Shown: positions 44,355 through 53,629, counted from the stretch's first letter. The stretch: 64,000 bases of DNA from Zafaria cholistanensis (GCF_008580665.1 NZ_BKDJ01000003.1:62001-126000); one strand, 5' to 3'. Notes: a model not told the origin generated them from the letters alone. Numbers and translations: made by a program.

Positions 44355-45976
44355 GCGCCCCGCTGGCCGCGGTGTCCTTCGCCCCGCTTGCCGTCGCCCT
44401 GCCGCTGCTTGGCGCCGCGCTGGCCTTCGTGCTGCGCCGCCACACCGGCGCCCAGCGCGCAGTCACCAGTTCCACGCTGGCCCTGACCCTGGTGCTGGAG
44501 GTGTGGATGCTGGCGGGAGCCTGGCGCCACGGGGCCCAGGCCGTGCTGCTCGGGGGCTGGGCGCCCCCGTGGGGTATTTCCATGGTCGTGGACGAGTTCT
44601 CCTCGCTGATGCTGGTGGTTTCCACCTGCGTGAGCCTGGCCGTGCTCCTCTACGCCAGTGGCCAGGGCATGGCCGACGGGGAACGGGGCGGGTCGATCTC
44701 CGTGTTCCACCCCGCCTACCTGATCCTGGTTGCCGGCGTCTCCAACGCCTTCCTGGCCGGGGACCTGTTCAACCTCTACGTGGGCTTCGAGATCCTCCTG
44801 ACCGCCTCCTACGTGCTGCTGACCCTCGGCGGCACCACGGCGCGCATCCGCGCGGCGGTGACGTACGTCGTCGTCTCCGTGGTCTCCTCCGTGCTGTTCC
44901 TCCTGGCGATCGGGATGATCTACGCGGCCACCGGAACGGTGAACATGGCGGACCTCGCGCTCAAGCTCGGGGAGGTCGCCCCCGGGACGCAGGTGGTGCT
45001 GCACCTGATGCTGTTCGTCGCCTTCGGCATCAAGGCCGCCGTCTTCCCGCTCTCCTTCTGGCTGCCCGACTCCTACCCGACCGCGCCGGCTCCGGTGACC
45101 GCGGTGTTCGCCGGCCTGCTCACCAAGGTGGGCGTCTACGCGATGGTGCGCACCGAGACGCTGCTCTTCCCCGGGGACCGGATCAACAGCCTGCTGATGG
45201 TGGTGGCGCTGCTGACCATGCTCGTGGGGATCCTCGGCGCCGTGGCGCAGACGGACGTCAAGCGCATGCTCTCCTTCACGCTCACCAGCCACATCGGCTT
45301 CATGGTCTTCGGGCTGGCGGTCGGGAACGTGGTGGGGCTGGCCGCGGCGGTGTACTACGTGGCGCACCACATCATTGTGCAGACTTCGCTGTTCCTGGTC
45401 ACGGGCCTGATTGAACGCCGCGGCGGCAGCTCCAACGTGGACCGGCTCGGCTCGCTGGCCCGGCTGTCCCCGGTGCTGGCGGTGCTGTTCTTCATTCCCG
45501 CCATGAACCTGGCCGGCATCCCCCCGTTCTCGGGGTTCCTGGGCAAGCTGGGGCTGATCCAGGGCGGCGTGGAACTGGGCACTCCGCTGGGCTGGGTGCT
45601 GGTGGGCGGTTCCGTGGCCACCTCGCTGCTGACGCTGCTGGCCGTGGCCCGCGTCTGGAACCGGGCGTTCTGGCGCAAGGCCGAGGACGCGGAGAACCCG
45701 GCCCCGGTGCTGCTGGCCACCACCTCCAGCGGATCCCCGATGACCACCTATGGCACCGCGGCCAATTCCGGCAGCCGCGGGGACAGCGCCCTGCTGCCGC
45801 GGGGCATGGTCGTGCCCACCGCCGCCCTGGTGTCCCTGGGCGTGGCCCTGACGGTGTTCGCCGGCCCGCTGTTCCAGCTCAGCGAGCAGGCCGCGCGCCA
45901 AATGCTTGAACGCACCCCGTACATCGAGGCCGTCTTCGGTGCCGAGGCGACCTACGCACCCGGGAGCCTGAAGTGA
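44351..45976 (+). CDS. mrpD: Na+/H+ antiporter Mrp subunit D
   Basis: A 541-residue NuoM/N-like subunit from GTG 44351 (overlapping mrpC as GTGA); the upstream open frame is shadow. It has about 14 helices with FNLYVGFEILLTASYVLLTLGG, FGIKAAVFPLSFWLPDSYPTAPAPVTAVFAGLLTKVG and a mid-membrane lysine/glutamate pair for proton movement. Confidence 0.95.
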   Translation: MSAPLAAVSFAPLAVALPLLGAALAFVLRRHTGAQRAVTSSTLALTLVLEVWMLAGAWRHGAQAVLLGGWAPPWGISMVVDEFSSLMLVVSTCVSLAVLLYASGQGMADGERGGSISVFHPAYLILVAGVSNAFLAGDLFNLYVGFEILLTASYVLLTLGGTTARIRAAVTYVVVSVVSSVLFLLAIGMIYAATGTVNMADLALKLGEVAPGTQVVLHLMLFVAFGIKAAVFPLSFWLPDSYPTAPAPVTAVFAGLLTKVGVYAMVRTETLLFPGDRINSLLMVVALLTMLVGILGAVAQTDVKRMLSFTLTSHIGFMVFGLAVGNVVGLAAAVYYVAHHIIVQTSLFLVTGLIERRGGSSNVDRLGSLARLSPVLAVLFFIPAMNLAGIPPFSGFLGKLGLIQGGVELGTPLGWVLVGGSVATSLLTLLAVARVWNRAFWRKAEDAENPAPVLLATTSSGSPMTTYGTAANSGSRGDSALLPRGMVVPTAALVSLGVALTVFAGPLFQLSEQAARQMLERTPYIEAVFGAEATYAPGSLK

Positions 45977-46629
45977 TCCGGCCCGGATCCCGCCCCGCCA
46001 CGGGCACCGGGGAGCAGGGTCCGCGCCTGACCTTCCGGATTGAACTGCCCCTGCTGGTGTGGATGGCGCTGGTCTGGGGCGCGCTGTGGCAGGACTTCTC
46101 CGCCGGCAACCTGGTGTTCGGTTTCCTGCTCGCCCTGGTGGTGGTCAACGTGTTCCGGCTGCCGCCGGTGGAACTGAGCGGGCGCTTCAACGTCTGGCGT
46201 GCCGTCGTGTTCGCCGTGGGCTTCCTCGGAAAAGTGGTTCTGGCCAGCTTCCAGGTCTTCGCCCTGGCGGTGGTCCGCGGGCCGCGCGTGCGCAGTGCCG
46301 TGGTGGGCGTGCGCCTGCGGACCGGCGATGACCTCATGGTCACCGCCGTCGGCCACGTCCTGACCCTGATCCCGGGTTCGTTCGTGGTGGAGGTGGACCG
46401 CGGCAACTCCACGCTGTACCTGCACGTGCTCGACGTGAACACGCACGCCCAAGTGGAGCGGGTCCGCCGACACGTCCTGGACCTGGAGGCACGGCTGGTT
46501 CGGGTGATGGGCACGCGCGAAGAGATGGCGCGGGTCGACGCCGAACGGGCCGGCCTGGCGTTCCCCCCGCCACAAGACAACGGTTCTACCCCGCGGGGCG
46601 GGGACACCGCACGGAAGGAAGCGCCATGA
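45973..46629 (+). CDS. mrpE: Na+/H+ antiporter Mrp subunit E
   Basis: A 218-residue protein. Two or three N-terminal helices precede the cytoplasmic ferredoxin-like domain (VGVRLRTGDDLMVTAVGHVLTLIPGSFVVEVD..., then LYLHVLDV). This matches MrpE, which helps complex assembly. GTG 45973 overlaps the mrpD stop. Confidence 0.93.
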   Translation: MIRPGSRPATGTGEQGPRLTFRIELPLLVWMALVWGALWQDFSAGNLVFGFLLALVVVNVFRLPPVELSGRFNVWRAVVFAVGFLGKVVLASFQVFALAVVRGPRVRSAVVGVRLRTGDDLMVTAVGHVLTLIPGSFVVEVDRGNSTLYLHVLDVNTHAQVERVRRHVLDLEARLVRVMGTREEMARVDAERAGLAFPPPQDNGSTPRGGDTARKEAP

Positions 46630-46892
46630 TGACCGCTGTCGCCTGGATCTGCGGGGTGCTGCTCTCGGCCGCCGCAGCGCTGGCCATCGTGCGGGTTGCC
46701 CGCGGACCGTCCATCCTCGAACGCGTGCTGGCCCTGGACGTGCTGCTGATGATCGTCGTCGCCGCCCTGTGCGTGGACATGGCCGTGAACCGGCACACGG
46801 ACAGCCTCGTGTTCGTGGCGGCCGCCTGCGTGATCGGTTTCATCGGCACGGTGACGGTTTCCCGCTACGTGACCGACCGGAGGAACTCATGA
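46626..46892 (+). CDS. mrpF: Na+/H+ antiporter Mrp subunit F
   Basis: An 88-residue, three-helix subunit with RVARGPSILERVLALDVLL, the conserved MrpF loop. The start is ATG 46626 or the next codon 46629 (ATGATGA overlapping the mrpE stop). Its last bases overlap mrpG. Confidence 0.93.
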   Translation: MMTAVAWICGVLLSAAAALAIVRVARGPSILERVLALDVLLMIVVAALCVDMAVNRHTDSLVFVAAACVIGFIGTVTVSRYVTDRRNS

Positions 46893-47386
46893 CCGGATCC
46901 CTGGACGCCGTGCTGCAGGCCGTGGCCGGAGTGTGCCTGGTGGTGGGCTGCCTGATGTCGCTGGCCGCCGGCATCGGCATGCTGCGCTTCCCGGACCTGC
47001 TCTCGCGGATGCATGCGGCCACGAAGCCGCAGGTGCTGGGCCTGTTCCTGCTGCTGTCTGCGGTGGCGATCGAACTGCGCAGCTGGGCCCTGGTGCCCGT
47101 GCTGCTGCTGGCGTGGCTGCTGCAGCTGCTGACCGCGCCGGTCAGCGCCCACATGGTGGGCCGGGCCGGCTACCGCACCAAGCACCTGAAAAGGCAGACC
47201 CTGCTCGTCGACGAACTGGACCAGGTCGTGGCCCGCGCGGTGCAGGACGGCCCCGGGCGGGACGGCCTCGCGCAGGAGGGCCCTGGCCAGGACGGCATGG
47301 GACAGGGCCCTGCCGGGCAGGACGTGGCGGGCCGTACCGGAGGGTGCTCCGCCGGTACGGGACCGGCGGGACCGGCGGCCGGCTAG
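46889..47386 (+). CDS. mrpG: Na+/H+ antiporter Mrp subunit G
   Basis: 165 residues with three helices (GIGMLRFPDLLSRMHAATKPQVLGLFLLL is the MrpG signature). A Gly/Gln/Asp-rich tail of about 45 residues follows, with degenerate GPGQDG-like repeats, longer than usual MrpG. ATG 46889 overlaps mrpF. Its TAG overlaps by 3 bases the stop of the convergent DUF4235 gene. Confidence 0.93.
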   Translation: MTGSLDAVLQAVAGVCLVVGCLMSLAAGIGMLRFPDLLSRMHAATKPQVLGLFLLLSAVAIELRSWALVPVLLLAWLLQLLTAPVSAHMVGRAGYRTKHLKRQTLLVDELDQVVARAVQDGPGRDGLAQEGPGQDGMGQGPAGQDVAGRTGGCSAGTGPAGPAAG

Positions 47387-47652
47387 GCCTTGTCCTTATC
47401 CGGGCTGAAGCGGGAGATCGCGAGCCGGGTCCCGTGGCCGGTGAGGACCTCAAGGGCGGCTCCGACGGCCGCGGAAATGATGGCGAAGGCCAGTGCCTGG
47501 CGCAGCGAGGACTTCACGTTCGCCTCGGTGTCTCCCGGCCGGGGCGGCCTGCTGCCGGTGACCTTGGTCCAAGCCACGTCAACCACCTTGGCGCCAACAA
47601 ATCCGGCGGCGAGGGTCACGAGGGGGCCGGCCAGCTTGAGCAGTGCTGTCAT
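47383..47652 (-). CDS. DUF4235 family membrane protein
   Basis: An 89-residue protein (ATG 47652, GGAGA about 7 nt before) with two hydrophobic segments (LLKLAGPLVTLAAGFVGAKVVDVAW and QALAFAIISAAVGAALEVL) around a polar loop with TGSRPPRPGD. This is the DUF4235 pattern, common in Actinobacteria and of unknown function. It converges on mrpG with overlapping stops. Confidence 0.8.
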   Translation of the reverse strand: MTALLKLAGPLVTLAAGFVGAKVVDVAWTKVTGSRPPRPGDTEANVKSSLRQALAFAIISAAVGAALEVLTGHGTRLAISRFSPDKDKA

Positions 47653-47742
47653 GAACGCTTCTCCCAACTAAACGATGCCCAACCAAGCAATGGTGGTACG
47701 GCCACAGCATAGCGTGGTTGTACTATGGCAGGACTGAACATA

Positions 47743-47855
47743 CGACAGGGGAGCGCCTGCGTCCGGCCCACAGGGCCGTGCCACCAGGGCGCTGAGAGTG
47801 CGGATTGCCGCAGACCCTCGAACCTGCTCCGGCTAGTACCGGCGAAGGGAGTCGA
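47743..47855 (+). promoter_or_regulatory. TPP (thi-box) riboswitch upstream of ykoE
   Basis: The leader shows the TPP aptamer landmarks in order: GGGGAGCGCC at 47748-47757, the GGCGCTGAGAGTGCGG segment with the CTGAGA core at 47792-47797, GACCCTCGAACCTG at 47813-47826, and GGCTAGTACCGGCGAAGGGAG at 47831-47851 in two parts. A TACTAT at 47721-47726 may be the -10 box. The riboswitch ends about 65 bases before the ykoE ATG, so it may act by blocking the AAGGAGG site or by termination. It should repress the transporter when thiamine pyrophosphate is plentiful. Confidence 0.95.
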
Positions 47856-47922
47856 GATCTCAGGGAACAGCGGCCCGCGCCGCCGAATCCCTCCCCTCCT
47901 TGCCTTCAAGGAGGAAAACACC

Positions 47923-48543
47923 ATGACCCACCCGGTCAGCACCGTCCCCGCCGCACGCCGTTCCTGGCGCGTTGTCGACATCGTCGTCGCCGCCGTGATC
48001 GCGGTCGCCTCCGGCGTCATTTTCTGGGCCTGGAACCTCGCCTACGCCGGCATCGGCGGGCTGTTCCTGTTCTTCCCGCCCGCCTCCTCGATCGTTACCG
48101 GGATGTGGCTGTTCCCCGCGGTCCTGGGTGCCCTGATCATCCGCAAGCCGGGCGCCGCCCTGTTCTGCGAACTCGTCGCCGCAGTGGTCTCCGCGTTCCT
48201 CGGCTCCCAGTTCGGCCTGACGGTCCTGGCATCCGGCCTGATCCAGGGCCTGGGCGCGGAACTGGTCCTCGCACTGTTCCTCTACCGCCGCTGGGACCTG
48301 GTCACCGCCCTGCTTGCGGGCGCCGGAGCGGGCCTCTTCGGCGGCATCAACGACGCCTTCATCTTCAACTGGTTCCCCGAATACACCACCGCCATGAAGC
48401 TTGTGTACGTCGCCGGCACCACCCTCTCCGGCGTCGTCATCGCCGGCCTGCTGTCCTGGCTCGCCACGCGCGCCCTGGCCCGGACCGGCGCGCTGTCCGC
48501 GCTCGCCTCGCGCAGGGCGGCGCAGGAACCGGTGTTCGGCTAG
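47923..48543 (+). CDS. ykoE: Thiamine-precursor ECF transporter S component (YkoE)
   Basis: The 206-residue membrane protein (ATG 47923, AAGGAGG upstream) shows about five helices and the YkoE features FWAWNLAYAGIGGLFLFFPP, GALIIRKPGAALFCELVAA and GINDAFIFNWFPEY. In Bacillus YkoE binds the thiamine precursor hydroxymethylpyrimidine or thiamine. Placement behind the TPP riboswitch and before the ATPase/EcfT fusion confirms the role. Confidence 0.93.
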   Translation: MTHPVSTVPAARRSWRVVDIVVAAVIAVASGVIFWAWNLAYAGIGGLFLFFPPASSIVTGMWLFPAVLGALIIRKPGAALFCELVAAVVSAFLGSQFGLTVLASGLIQGLGAELVLALFLYRRWDLVTALLAGAGAGLFGGINDAFIFNWFPEYTTAMKLVYVAGTTLSGVVIAGLLSWLATRALARTGALSALASRRAAQEPVFG

Positions 48544-48546
48544 GCC

Positions 48547-51075
48547 ATGCCCGCCGACCCCGGAACGACGGCGGCGCCCGCGCCCCCGTACGGAGCGCCG
48601 TCTGCTGCGCTCCCGGCCGCCCGCGGCGGGGATGGTGACCGGGCGGCGGCCGTGGTGCCTGCCGCGGTGTCCGCGCGGGGCTGGGGCTGGCGCCATGCCG
48701 GCCGCGCCGCCCCCGCCCTGCGGGGACTGGACCTGGAGATCGCCCCCGGGGAGCGGGTCTTGCTGGTGGGACCGTCCGGGGCCGGCAAATCCACCCTGCT
48801 GCATGCCCTGGCGGGAGCGCTGCACCGCGACGAGGAAGCCGAAGACTTCGGCGAGCTGCTGGTTGACGGCCGCCCGGCCGAGGACTCGCGCGGGCGGGCG
48901 GGGCTGGTGCAGCAGGACCCGGAAACCCAGGTGGTCCTCGCCCGGGTGGGCGACGACGTGGCGTTCGGGGCCGAGAACCTGGCCGTCCCGCGCGGGGAAA
49001 TCTGGAATCGCGTGACTGCCGCCCTGGAGGCGGTGGGACTGGACGTTCCGTTGGACCACCCGACGGCGCACCTGTCCGGCGGGCAGAAACAGCGCCTGGC
49101 GCTGGCGGGAATCCTGGCCATGCGGCCGGGACTGGTGCTGCTGGACGAACCCACTGCCAACCTGGACCCCGACGGCGTGCTGGAGGTCCGGGACGCGGTG
49201 GTCGCCGCGGTGGCCGCGACCGGGGCGACCCTGGTGGTTGTCGAGCACCGCCTGGCCGCCTGGGCCGGGCACATGGACCGCGTGGTGGTGCTTGAGCCCG
49301 GGGGAGGGGTATCCCACAGCGGTACGCCCGGGGAACTGTTTGCCGAGGGCCCGGTCCGCACCGAACTGATCGACGCCGGGGTGTGGGTCCCCGGGCACGT
49401 GCCCGTCCTCGAACGGGCGCAGGGCAGCCTTTCCGGCCGGCCGGGACAGGTCCTGCTTTCCGCCGCCGACCTAGCGGTTTCCCGGGAAGCGGCCCGTCCC
49501 GCCCATTCCCGTCCCGCCCATTCCCGTCCCGCCCATTCCCGTCCCGCCCCGTCCCGGAAGGGCCCGCGGCCGGTACTCTCCGGCGTCGGCCTGGACCTGC
49601 GCGCCGGCGAGGCTGTGGGCATCACCGGTCCCAACGGGGCCGGAAAGTCCACGTTGGCCCTGACCCTGGCCGGGCTGCTGGAGCCGCTGGAAGGACAGGT
49701 GCGTGCCGCGGCGGAGCTCGCCGGGGGGCTGCCCCCGGAACCTTTCCGCTGGAGGGCCGCCGACCTGGTCAGCCGCATCGGAACCGTGTTCCAGGAGCCG
49801 GAGCACCAGTTCGTGGCCTCCACCGTGCGCGAGGACCTGGCCTTTGGCCCGCGCCATGCGCGCAACCCGCGCACCGGACGCCCGCTCTTCACCCCCGAAG
49901 AGGTGGAGCGGCGCGTGGACGGGCTGCTGGACCGGCTCCGGCTGGGGCACCTGGCCGACGCCAACCCCTTCACCCTGTCCGGCGGGGAGAAGCGCCGGCT
50001 CTCGGTCGCCACCGTCCTGGCCGCCGGCCCGGGCGTGCTGGTGCTGGACGAACCCACCTTCGGCCAGGACGCCAACACCTGGCGCGAACTGGCCCTGCTG
50101 CTGCGCGAGGAGCTGGCGGCGGGCCGCACCGTCCTGGCCGTGACGCATGACGGACACTTCACCGCGGCGTTGGGCGCCCGCACCGTCACGGTCGGCGCCG
50201 GCACCGGAGGGCAGCAGCGCGCCCCGGGCCCCGGCCTCGACACCTCCTCCCGCAGCATGCTGGACCGAAGCGTGTTGGACCAAAGCGTGTTGGACCAAAG
50301 CGTGTTGGGCCGCAGCGTGTTGGGCCGCGCCAACCCGCTGGGCAAAATGGCCGCCGTGCTGCTCGCCACCGCGGGGCTGGTGGCCACGCTGGACTGGGTG
50401 AGCGCGGCCGTCGTGGTCGGCGCGTGCCTGGCCCTGCTGCCGCTTTCCGGCGTGGGGCCGCTCGCGTTCCTGCGCCGGGCCTGGCCGCTGGCGGTGGCGG
50501 GGCTGATGGCGGCCTGGGGCACCGCGCTGGTGGGCAACGACTCCGGCGCGGTGCTGCTGGACCTGGGGATCTTCACTCTCACCGAGGGGTCGGTGGCCGC
50601 GGGCGCGGCCACCGGGCTGCGCGGTTTTGCCGTGGCGCTGCCGGCGGTGCTGGTGATGGCCTCGACCGATCCGACCGACCTGGCCGACGCGCTGGCACAG
50701 AAGGCGCGGCTGCCGCACCGCTTCGTGCTGGGCGGACTCGCCGCGCTGCGGCTGCTGGGGCTGCTGGCCGAGGAATGGCAGACGCTGGGCATGGCCCGGC
50801 GGGCCCGGGGGGTCGGTTCCCACGGCAGCCCCGGGGCGCGCCTGCGCGCGAACCTGGGGCAGGCCTTCGGGCTGCTGGTGCAGGCGATCCGGCGCGCGTC
50901 GCGCCTGGCCGTGACCATGGAGGCCAAGGGCTTCGGCGAGGCCCCCCGCACGTGGGCGCGCACGTCCAGGTTCACCGGGCTGGACGCCTGGGTGCTGCTG
51001 GGCGGGGCGGCCGTCGGCGCGGCCGCGACCGGGGCGGCCCTGGCCGCCGGGACCTGGAACCTGGTCTGGAGCTGA
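48547..51075 (+). CDS. ECF transporter energizing module: two ATPase domains fused to EcfT (YkoD-YkoC)
   Basis: An 842-residue fusion starting 3 bases after ykoE. ATPase domain 1 (about 45-290) has Walker A GPSGAGKST, LSGGQKQR and LVLLDEPTANLD. Domain 2 (about 340-560) has Walker A GPNGAGKST, LSGGEKRR and VLVLDEPTFGQD. The EcfT domain (about 595-830) ends with the two coupling helices at ARRARGVGSHG and VTMEAKGFGEAPRT. In most bacteria YkoD and YkoC are separate. Both linkers are tandem repeats: RPAHS x3 plus RPAPS (317-336, bases 49495-49554), and SMLDR/SVLDQ/SVLGR x5 (570-594, bases 50254-50328). Confidence 0.93.
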   Translation: MPADPGTTAAPAPPYGAPSAALPAARGGDGDRAAAVVPAAVSARGWGWRHAGRAAPALRGLDLEIAPGERVLLVGPSGAGKSTLLHALAGALHRDEEAEDFGELLVDGRPAEDSRGRAGLVQQDPETQVVLARVGDDVAFGAENLAVPRGEIWNRVTAALEAVGLDVPLDHPTAHLSGGQKQRLALAGILAMRPGLVLLDEPTANLDPDGVLEVRDAVVAAVAATGATLVVVEHRLAAWAGHMDRVVVLEPGGGVSHSGTPGELFAEGPVRTELIDAGVWVPGHVPVLERAQGSLSGRPGQVLLSAADLAVSREAARPAHSRPAHSRPAHSRPAPSRKGPRPVLSGVGLDLRAGEAVGITGPNGAGKSTLALTLAGLLEPLEGQVRAAAELAGGLPPEPFRWRAADLVSRIGTVFQEPEHQFVASTVREDLAFGPRHARNPRTGRPLFTPEEVERRVDGLLDRLRLGHLADANPFTLSGGEKRRLSVATVLAAGPGVLVLDEPTFGQDANTWRELALLLREELAAGRTVLAVTHDGHFTAALGARTVTVGAGTGGQQRAPGPGLDTSSRSMLDRSVLDQSVLDQSVLGRSVLGRANPLGKMAAVLLATAGLVATLDWVSAAVVVGACLALLPLSGVGPLAFLRRAWPLAVAGLMAAWGTALVGNDSGAVLLDLGIFTLTEGSVAAGAATGLRGFAVALPAVLVMASTDPTDLADALAQKARLPHRFVLGGLAALRLLGLLAEEWQTLGMARRARGVGSHGSPGARLRANLGQAFGLLVQAIRRASRLAVTMEAKGFGEAPRTWARTSRFTGLDAWVLLGGAAVGAAATGAALAAGTWNLVWS

Positions 51076-51089
51076 GGTGCGCTGCGGGG

Positions 51090-51995
51090 TCAGCGGATGC
51101 CGTCGACCATCCGGGCAAGCTCGGCATGCAGTTCGCGGTCCCGCGGGATCCCCACCCCGTCGATCGAGTTGATCGGCGCCAGCAGCCGGACGCTGGACAC
51201 CAGCCAGACGGCGTCGGCCTCGAAGAGGTCCTGCGTCTCCAGCGGACCGTAGCCGAGCTCCCAGCCGGCGGACTGGGCGGCGGCGAAGATCGCACCCTGC
51301 GTGGTGCCCGGAAGGATGCCGGTCTGCAGGGTGGGGGTGACCAGGCGCTTGAGCGGTCCTTCGCGGTGGGCCAGCAGCACGGTTGAGGTGGCTCCCTCCA
51401 GGACGTGGCCGTCGCTGGAGACGAAGATGACGTCGTCGGCTCCCTGCTTGCGCGCGTGGCGCAGCGCCGCCATGTTTACCCCGTAGGAGAGCGTCTTGGC
51501 CCCCATGAGCAGCCAGGGGGCCCGGTCCCCGGCCTCCGAGTCATAACCGCGGTCCAGGGTGATCACGGACAGCCCCGTCTCCCGCTGGCGCTGGCCGAGT
51601 TCGGGGGCGGGGGAGACGGTCACCCATGCAGTGCCGTGCGTGGCGCCCTCGGGGCCGCGGGTGGCCACCAGTTTCACCGTCGCCTCGTGGCGCATGCCGG
51701 GGGCTTCCGTCGCCCCGGCGGCGGAGCGGGCGGCGTCGTAGGCGGCCACGGCCGTCCCCACCGCCGAGCGCCAGGCCTGCGCGGAGGGGACGGGCAGTTC
51801 ACACATGGCCGCGGAGGACTCCAGCCGGGCCAGGTGCGCGTCCAGCTTGCGGACGGCGCCGCCGGTGTAGAGCAGTGTCTCGAAGACCCCGTCTCCGCGC
51901 GTGACGCCCTGGTCCAGGACGGACAGCTGCGGTTGGGACGGGTCGGCGGGGCGCCCGGCGGGGAACTCGGGATCGACGAACACGAGAACAGTCAT
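51090..51995 (-). CDS. pabC: Aminotransferase class IV, probable 4-amino-4-deoxychorismate lyase
   Basis: The 301-residue fold-type IV PLP enzyme has VLDQGVTRGDGVFETLLYTGG at the N-terminus and the cofactor lysine in LLMGAKTLSYGVNM. EGATSTVLLAH and PTLQTGILPGTTQGAI contact the PLP phosphate. It would convert aminodeoxychorismate to p-aminobenzoate for folate. The family also contains branched-chain and D-amino acid aminotransferases. The nearby kinase-PabB gene (53.7-55.8 kb) supports the lyase role. It faces the cardiolipin synthase gene divergently. Confidence 0.8.
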   Translation of the reverse strand: MTVLVFVDPEFPAGRPADPSQPQLSVLDQGVTRGDGVFETLLYTGGAVRKLDAHLARLESSAAMCELPVPSAQAWRSAVGTAVAAYDAARSAAGATEAPGMRHEATVKLVATRGPEGATHGTAWVTVSPAPELGQRQRETGLSVITLDRGYDSEAGDRAPWLLMGAKTLSYGVNMAALRHARKQGADDVIFVSSDGHVLEGATSTVLLAHREGPLKRLVTPTLQTGILPGTTQGAIFAAAQSAGWELGYGPLETQDLFEADAVWLVSSVRLLAPINSIDGVGIPRDRELHAELARMVDGIR

Positions 51996-52094
51996 GGCTC
52001 AACCCTACCGCCGCCCCTTCCCGCTGCCACGTGGCGCGTTAAGGGGTCCGGCCACCGGTAGGCTGGGGGCAACGACTGCTGGGAGAGGGGCCGG

Positions 52095-53585
52095 GTGTTC
52101 GACTCATTTGTGCTGTGGGGGGAGTGGACCCCCACGTGGGTCGTGGTGCTGACGGTGGTCCTGGACATCGGCATCCGCGTGGTGATGCTCGGTGTGGTCC
52201 CCGGCAACCGGCGCCCCACCACAGCCATGGCGTGGCTGCTGGCCATCTTCTTCCTGCCGCTGGTGGGGCTGGCGCTGTTCCTGATGCTGGGCAACTTCCG
52301 GCTGTCCCACCGGCGCATCGAACGCCAGGCGGAAGTCAACCGCCGCGTGCTGGACGCCACCCGGCACCTGGACATTGACGACAGCGAGTACCACGCCCCG
52401 GACTGGGTGAAGTCGGCGCTGGAGTTGAACCGCAACCTGGGCGCGTTCCCGGTCCTGGACGGCAACACGGTCGAATTCATCACCGGCTACAAGGAGTCGG
52501 TGCAGGCGATGACCGAGGCCGTGAAGGGCGCACAGCGCTACGTTCACGTGCAGTTCTACATTGTCGGGGACGATCCCGAGTACGTATCCCCGTTCCTGGA
52601 CGCGCTGGAGGATGCGGTGGCCCGCGGGGTGAAAGTGCGCATGCTCTTCGACCACCTCGGGACCCTGCGCGTCTCCGGATACCGGGACCTGAAACGGCGG
52701 CTCGACGCCGGGGGCATCGACTGGCGGCCCATGCTGCCGCTGGCCCCGGTCAGGAAGCAGTGGCGCCGGCCCGACCTGCGCAACCACCGCAAGATCCTGG
52801 TGGTCGACGGCGAGGTCGCCTTCACCGGCAGCCAGAACCTCATCGAACCCAGCTACAAGCGCCCGGGCGCCCGCCGCGCCGGCCGCGAGTGGGTGGAACT
52901 GATGGCCCGGGTGCGCGGTCCGCTGGTGACGAGCCTGGACGTCGTGTTCGCCACCGACTGGTCCCAGGAGACGGACGAGAACCTGCTGCTGGACATGGCT
53001 GAGGCCCCCCGGCCCCACCCCCATCCGCACGGGCGCACCATCGGCCAGATCGTTCCCAGCGGCCCCGGGTTCGAGGCGGAAAACAACCTGCGCCTGTTCA
53101 ACACCCTGATCTACTCGGCCACCGAGCGGCTGAGCATCACCAGCCCCTACTTCGTCCCGGACGATTCGCTGCTGTACGCGCTCACGACGGCGGCCCAGCG
53201 GGGCGTGGACGTGGAGCTGTTCGTGTCCGAAACCGGCGACCAGTTCATGGTCCACCACGCGCAGCAGTCCTACTACGGTGCGCTGCTGAAGGCCGGCGTG
53301 AAGATCTACCGCTACCGGACCCCGATGGTGCTGCACTCCAAGTGCTTCACCGTGGACAAGGAGGTGGCCGTGTTCGGCTCCTCCAACATGGACATGCGCT
53401 CCTTCTCGTTGAACCTGGAGGTGTCCGTGATGCTGCTCGGCCCCGAAATGGTTGCCGAGATCACCCAGGTGCAAAACATGTACCGGCACAATTCCGTCCG
53501 GCTCACCCTGAAGGAGTGGGAGTCCCGCCCCCTGTGGAACCGGTGGGTGGACAACGTCGCCCGGCTTTCGGCGACGCTGCAGTAG
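52095..53585 (+). CDS. cls: Cardiolipin synthase (phospholipase D superfamily)
   Basis: The 496-residue protein begins at GTG 52095 with two membrane helices (WVVVLTVVLDIGIRVVML and AWLLAIFFLPLVGLALFLML), then two PLD domains. The HKD motifs are LRNHRKILVVDGEVAFTGSQN (in two parts) and VLHSKCFTVDKEVAVFGSSNMD (likewise). It joins two phosphatidylglycerols to cardiolipin at the membrane. The NLRLFNTLIYSATERLSITSPYFVPD block is typical. Confidence is high; some actinobacteria use a different, CDP-alcohol type enzyme. Confidence 0.92.
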   Translation: MFDSFVLWGEWTPTWVVVLTVVLDIGIRVVMLGVVPGNRRPTTAMAWLLAIFFLPLVGLALFLMLGNFRLSHRRIERQAEVNRRVLDATRHLDIDDSEYHAPDWVKSALELNRNLGAFPVLDGNTVEFITGYKESVQAMTEAVKGAQRYVHVQFYIVGDDPEYVSPFLDALEDAVARGVKVRMLFDHLGTLRVSGYRDLKRRLDAGGIDWRPMLPLAPVRKQWRRPDLRNHRKILVVDGEVAFTGSQNLIEPSYKRPGARRAGREWVELMARVRGPLVTSLDVVFATDWSQETDENLLLDMAEAPRPHPHPHGRTIGQIVPSGPGFEAENNLRLFNTLIYSATERLSITSPYFVPDDSLLYALTTAAQRGVDVELFVSETGDQFMVHHAQQSYYGALLKAGVKIYRYRTPMVLHSKCFTVDKEVAVFGSSNMDMRSFSLNLEVSVMLLGPEMVAEITQVQNMYRHNSVRLTLKEWESRPLWNRWVDNVARLSATLQ

Positions 53586-53629
53586 GGCGGGGCCGCCTCC
53601 GGGGACGCCGGCCGCCCGGCGGGCGGCTG

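Noticed and set aside
49495-49554. Regular 15-bp repeats that could be mistaken for a CRISPR array
   Set aside because: They are directly adjoining, without spacers, in frame inside an ABC protein linker.
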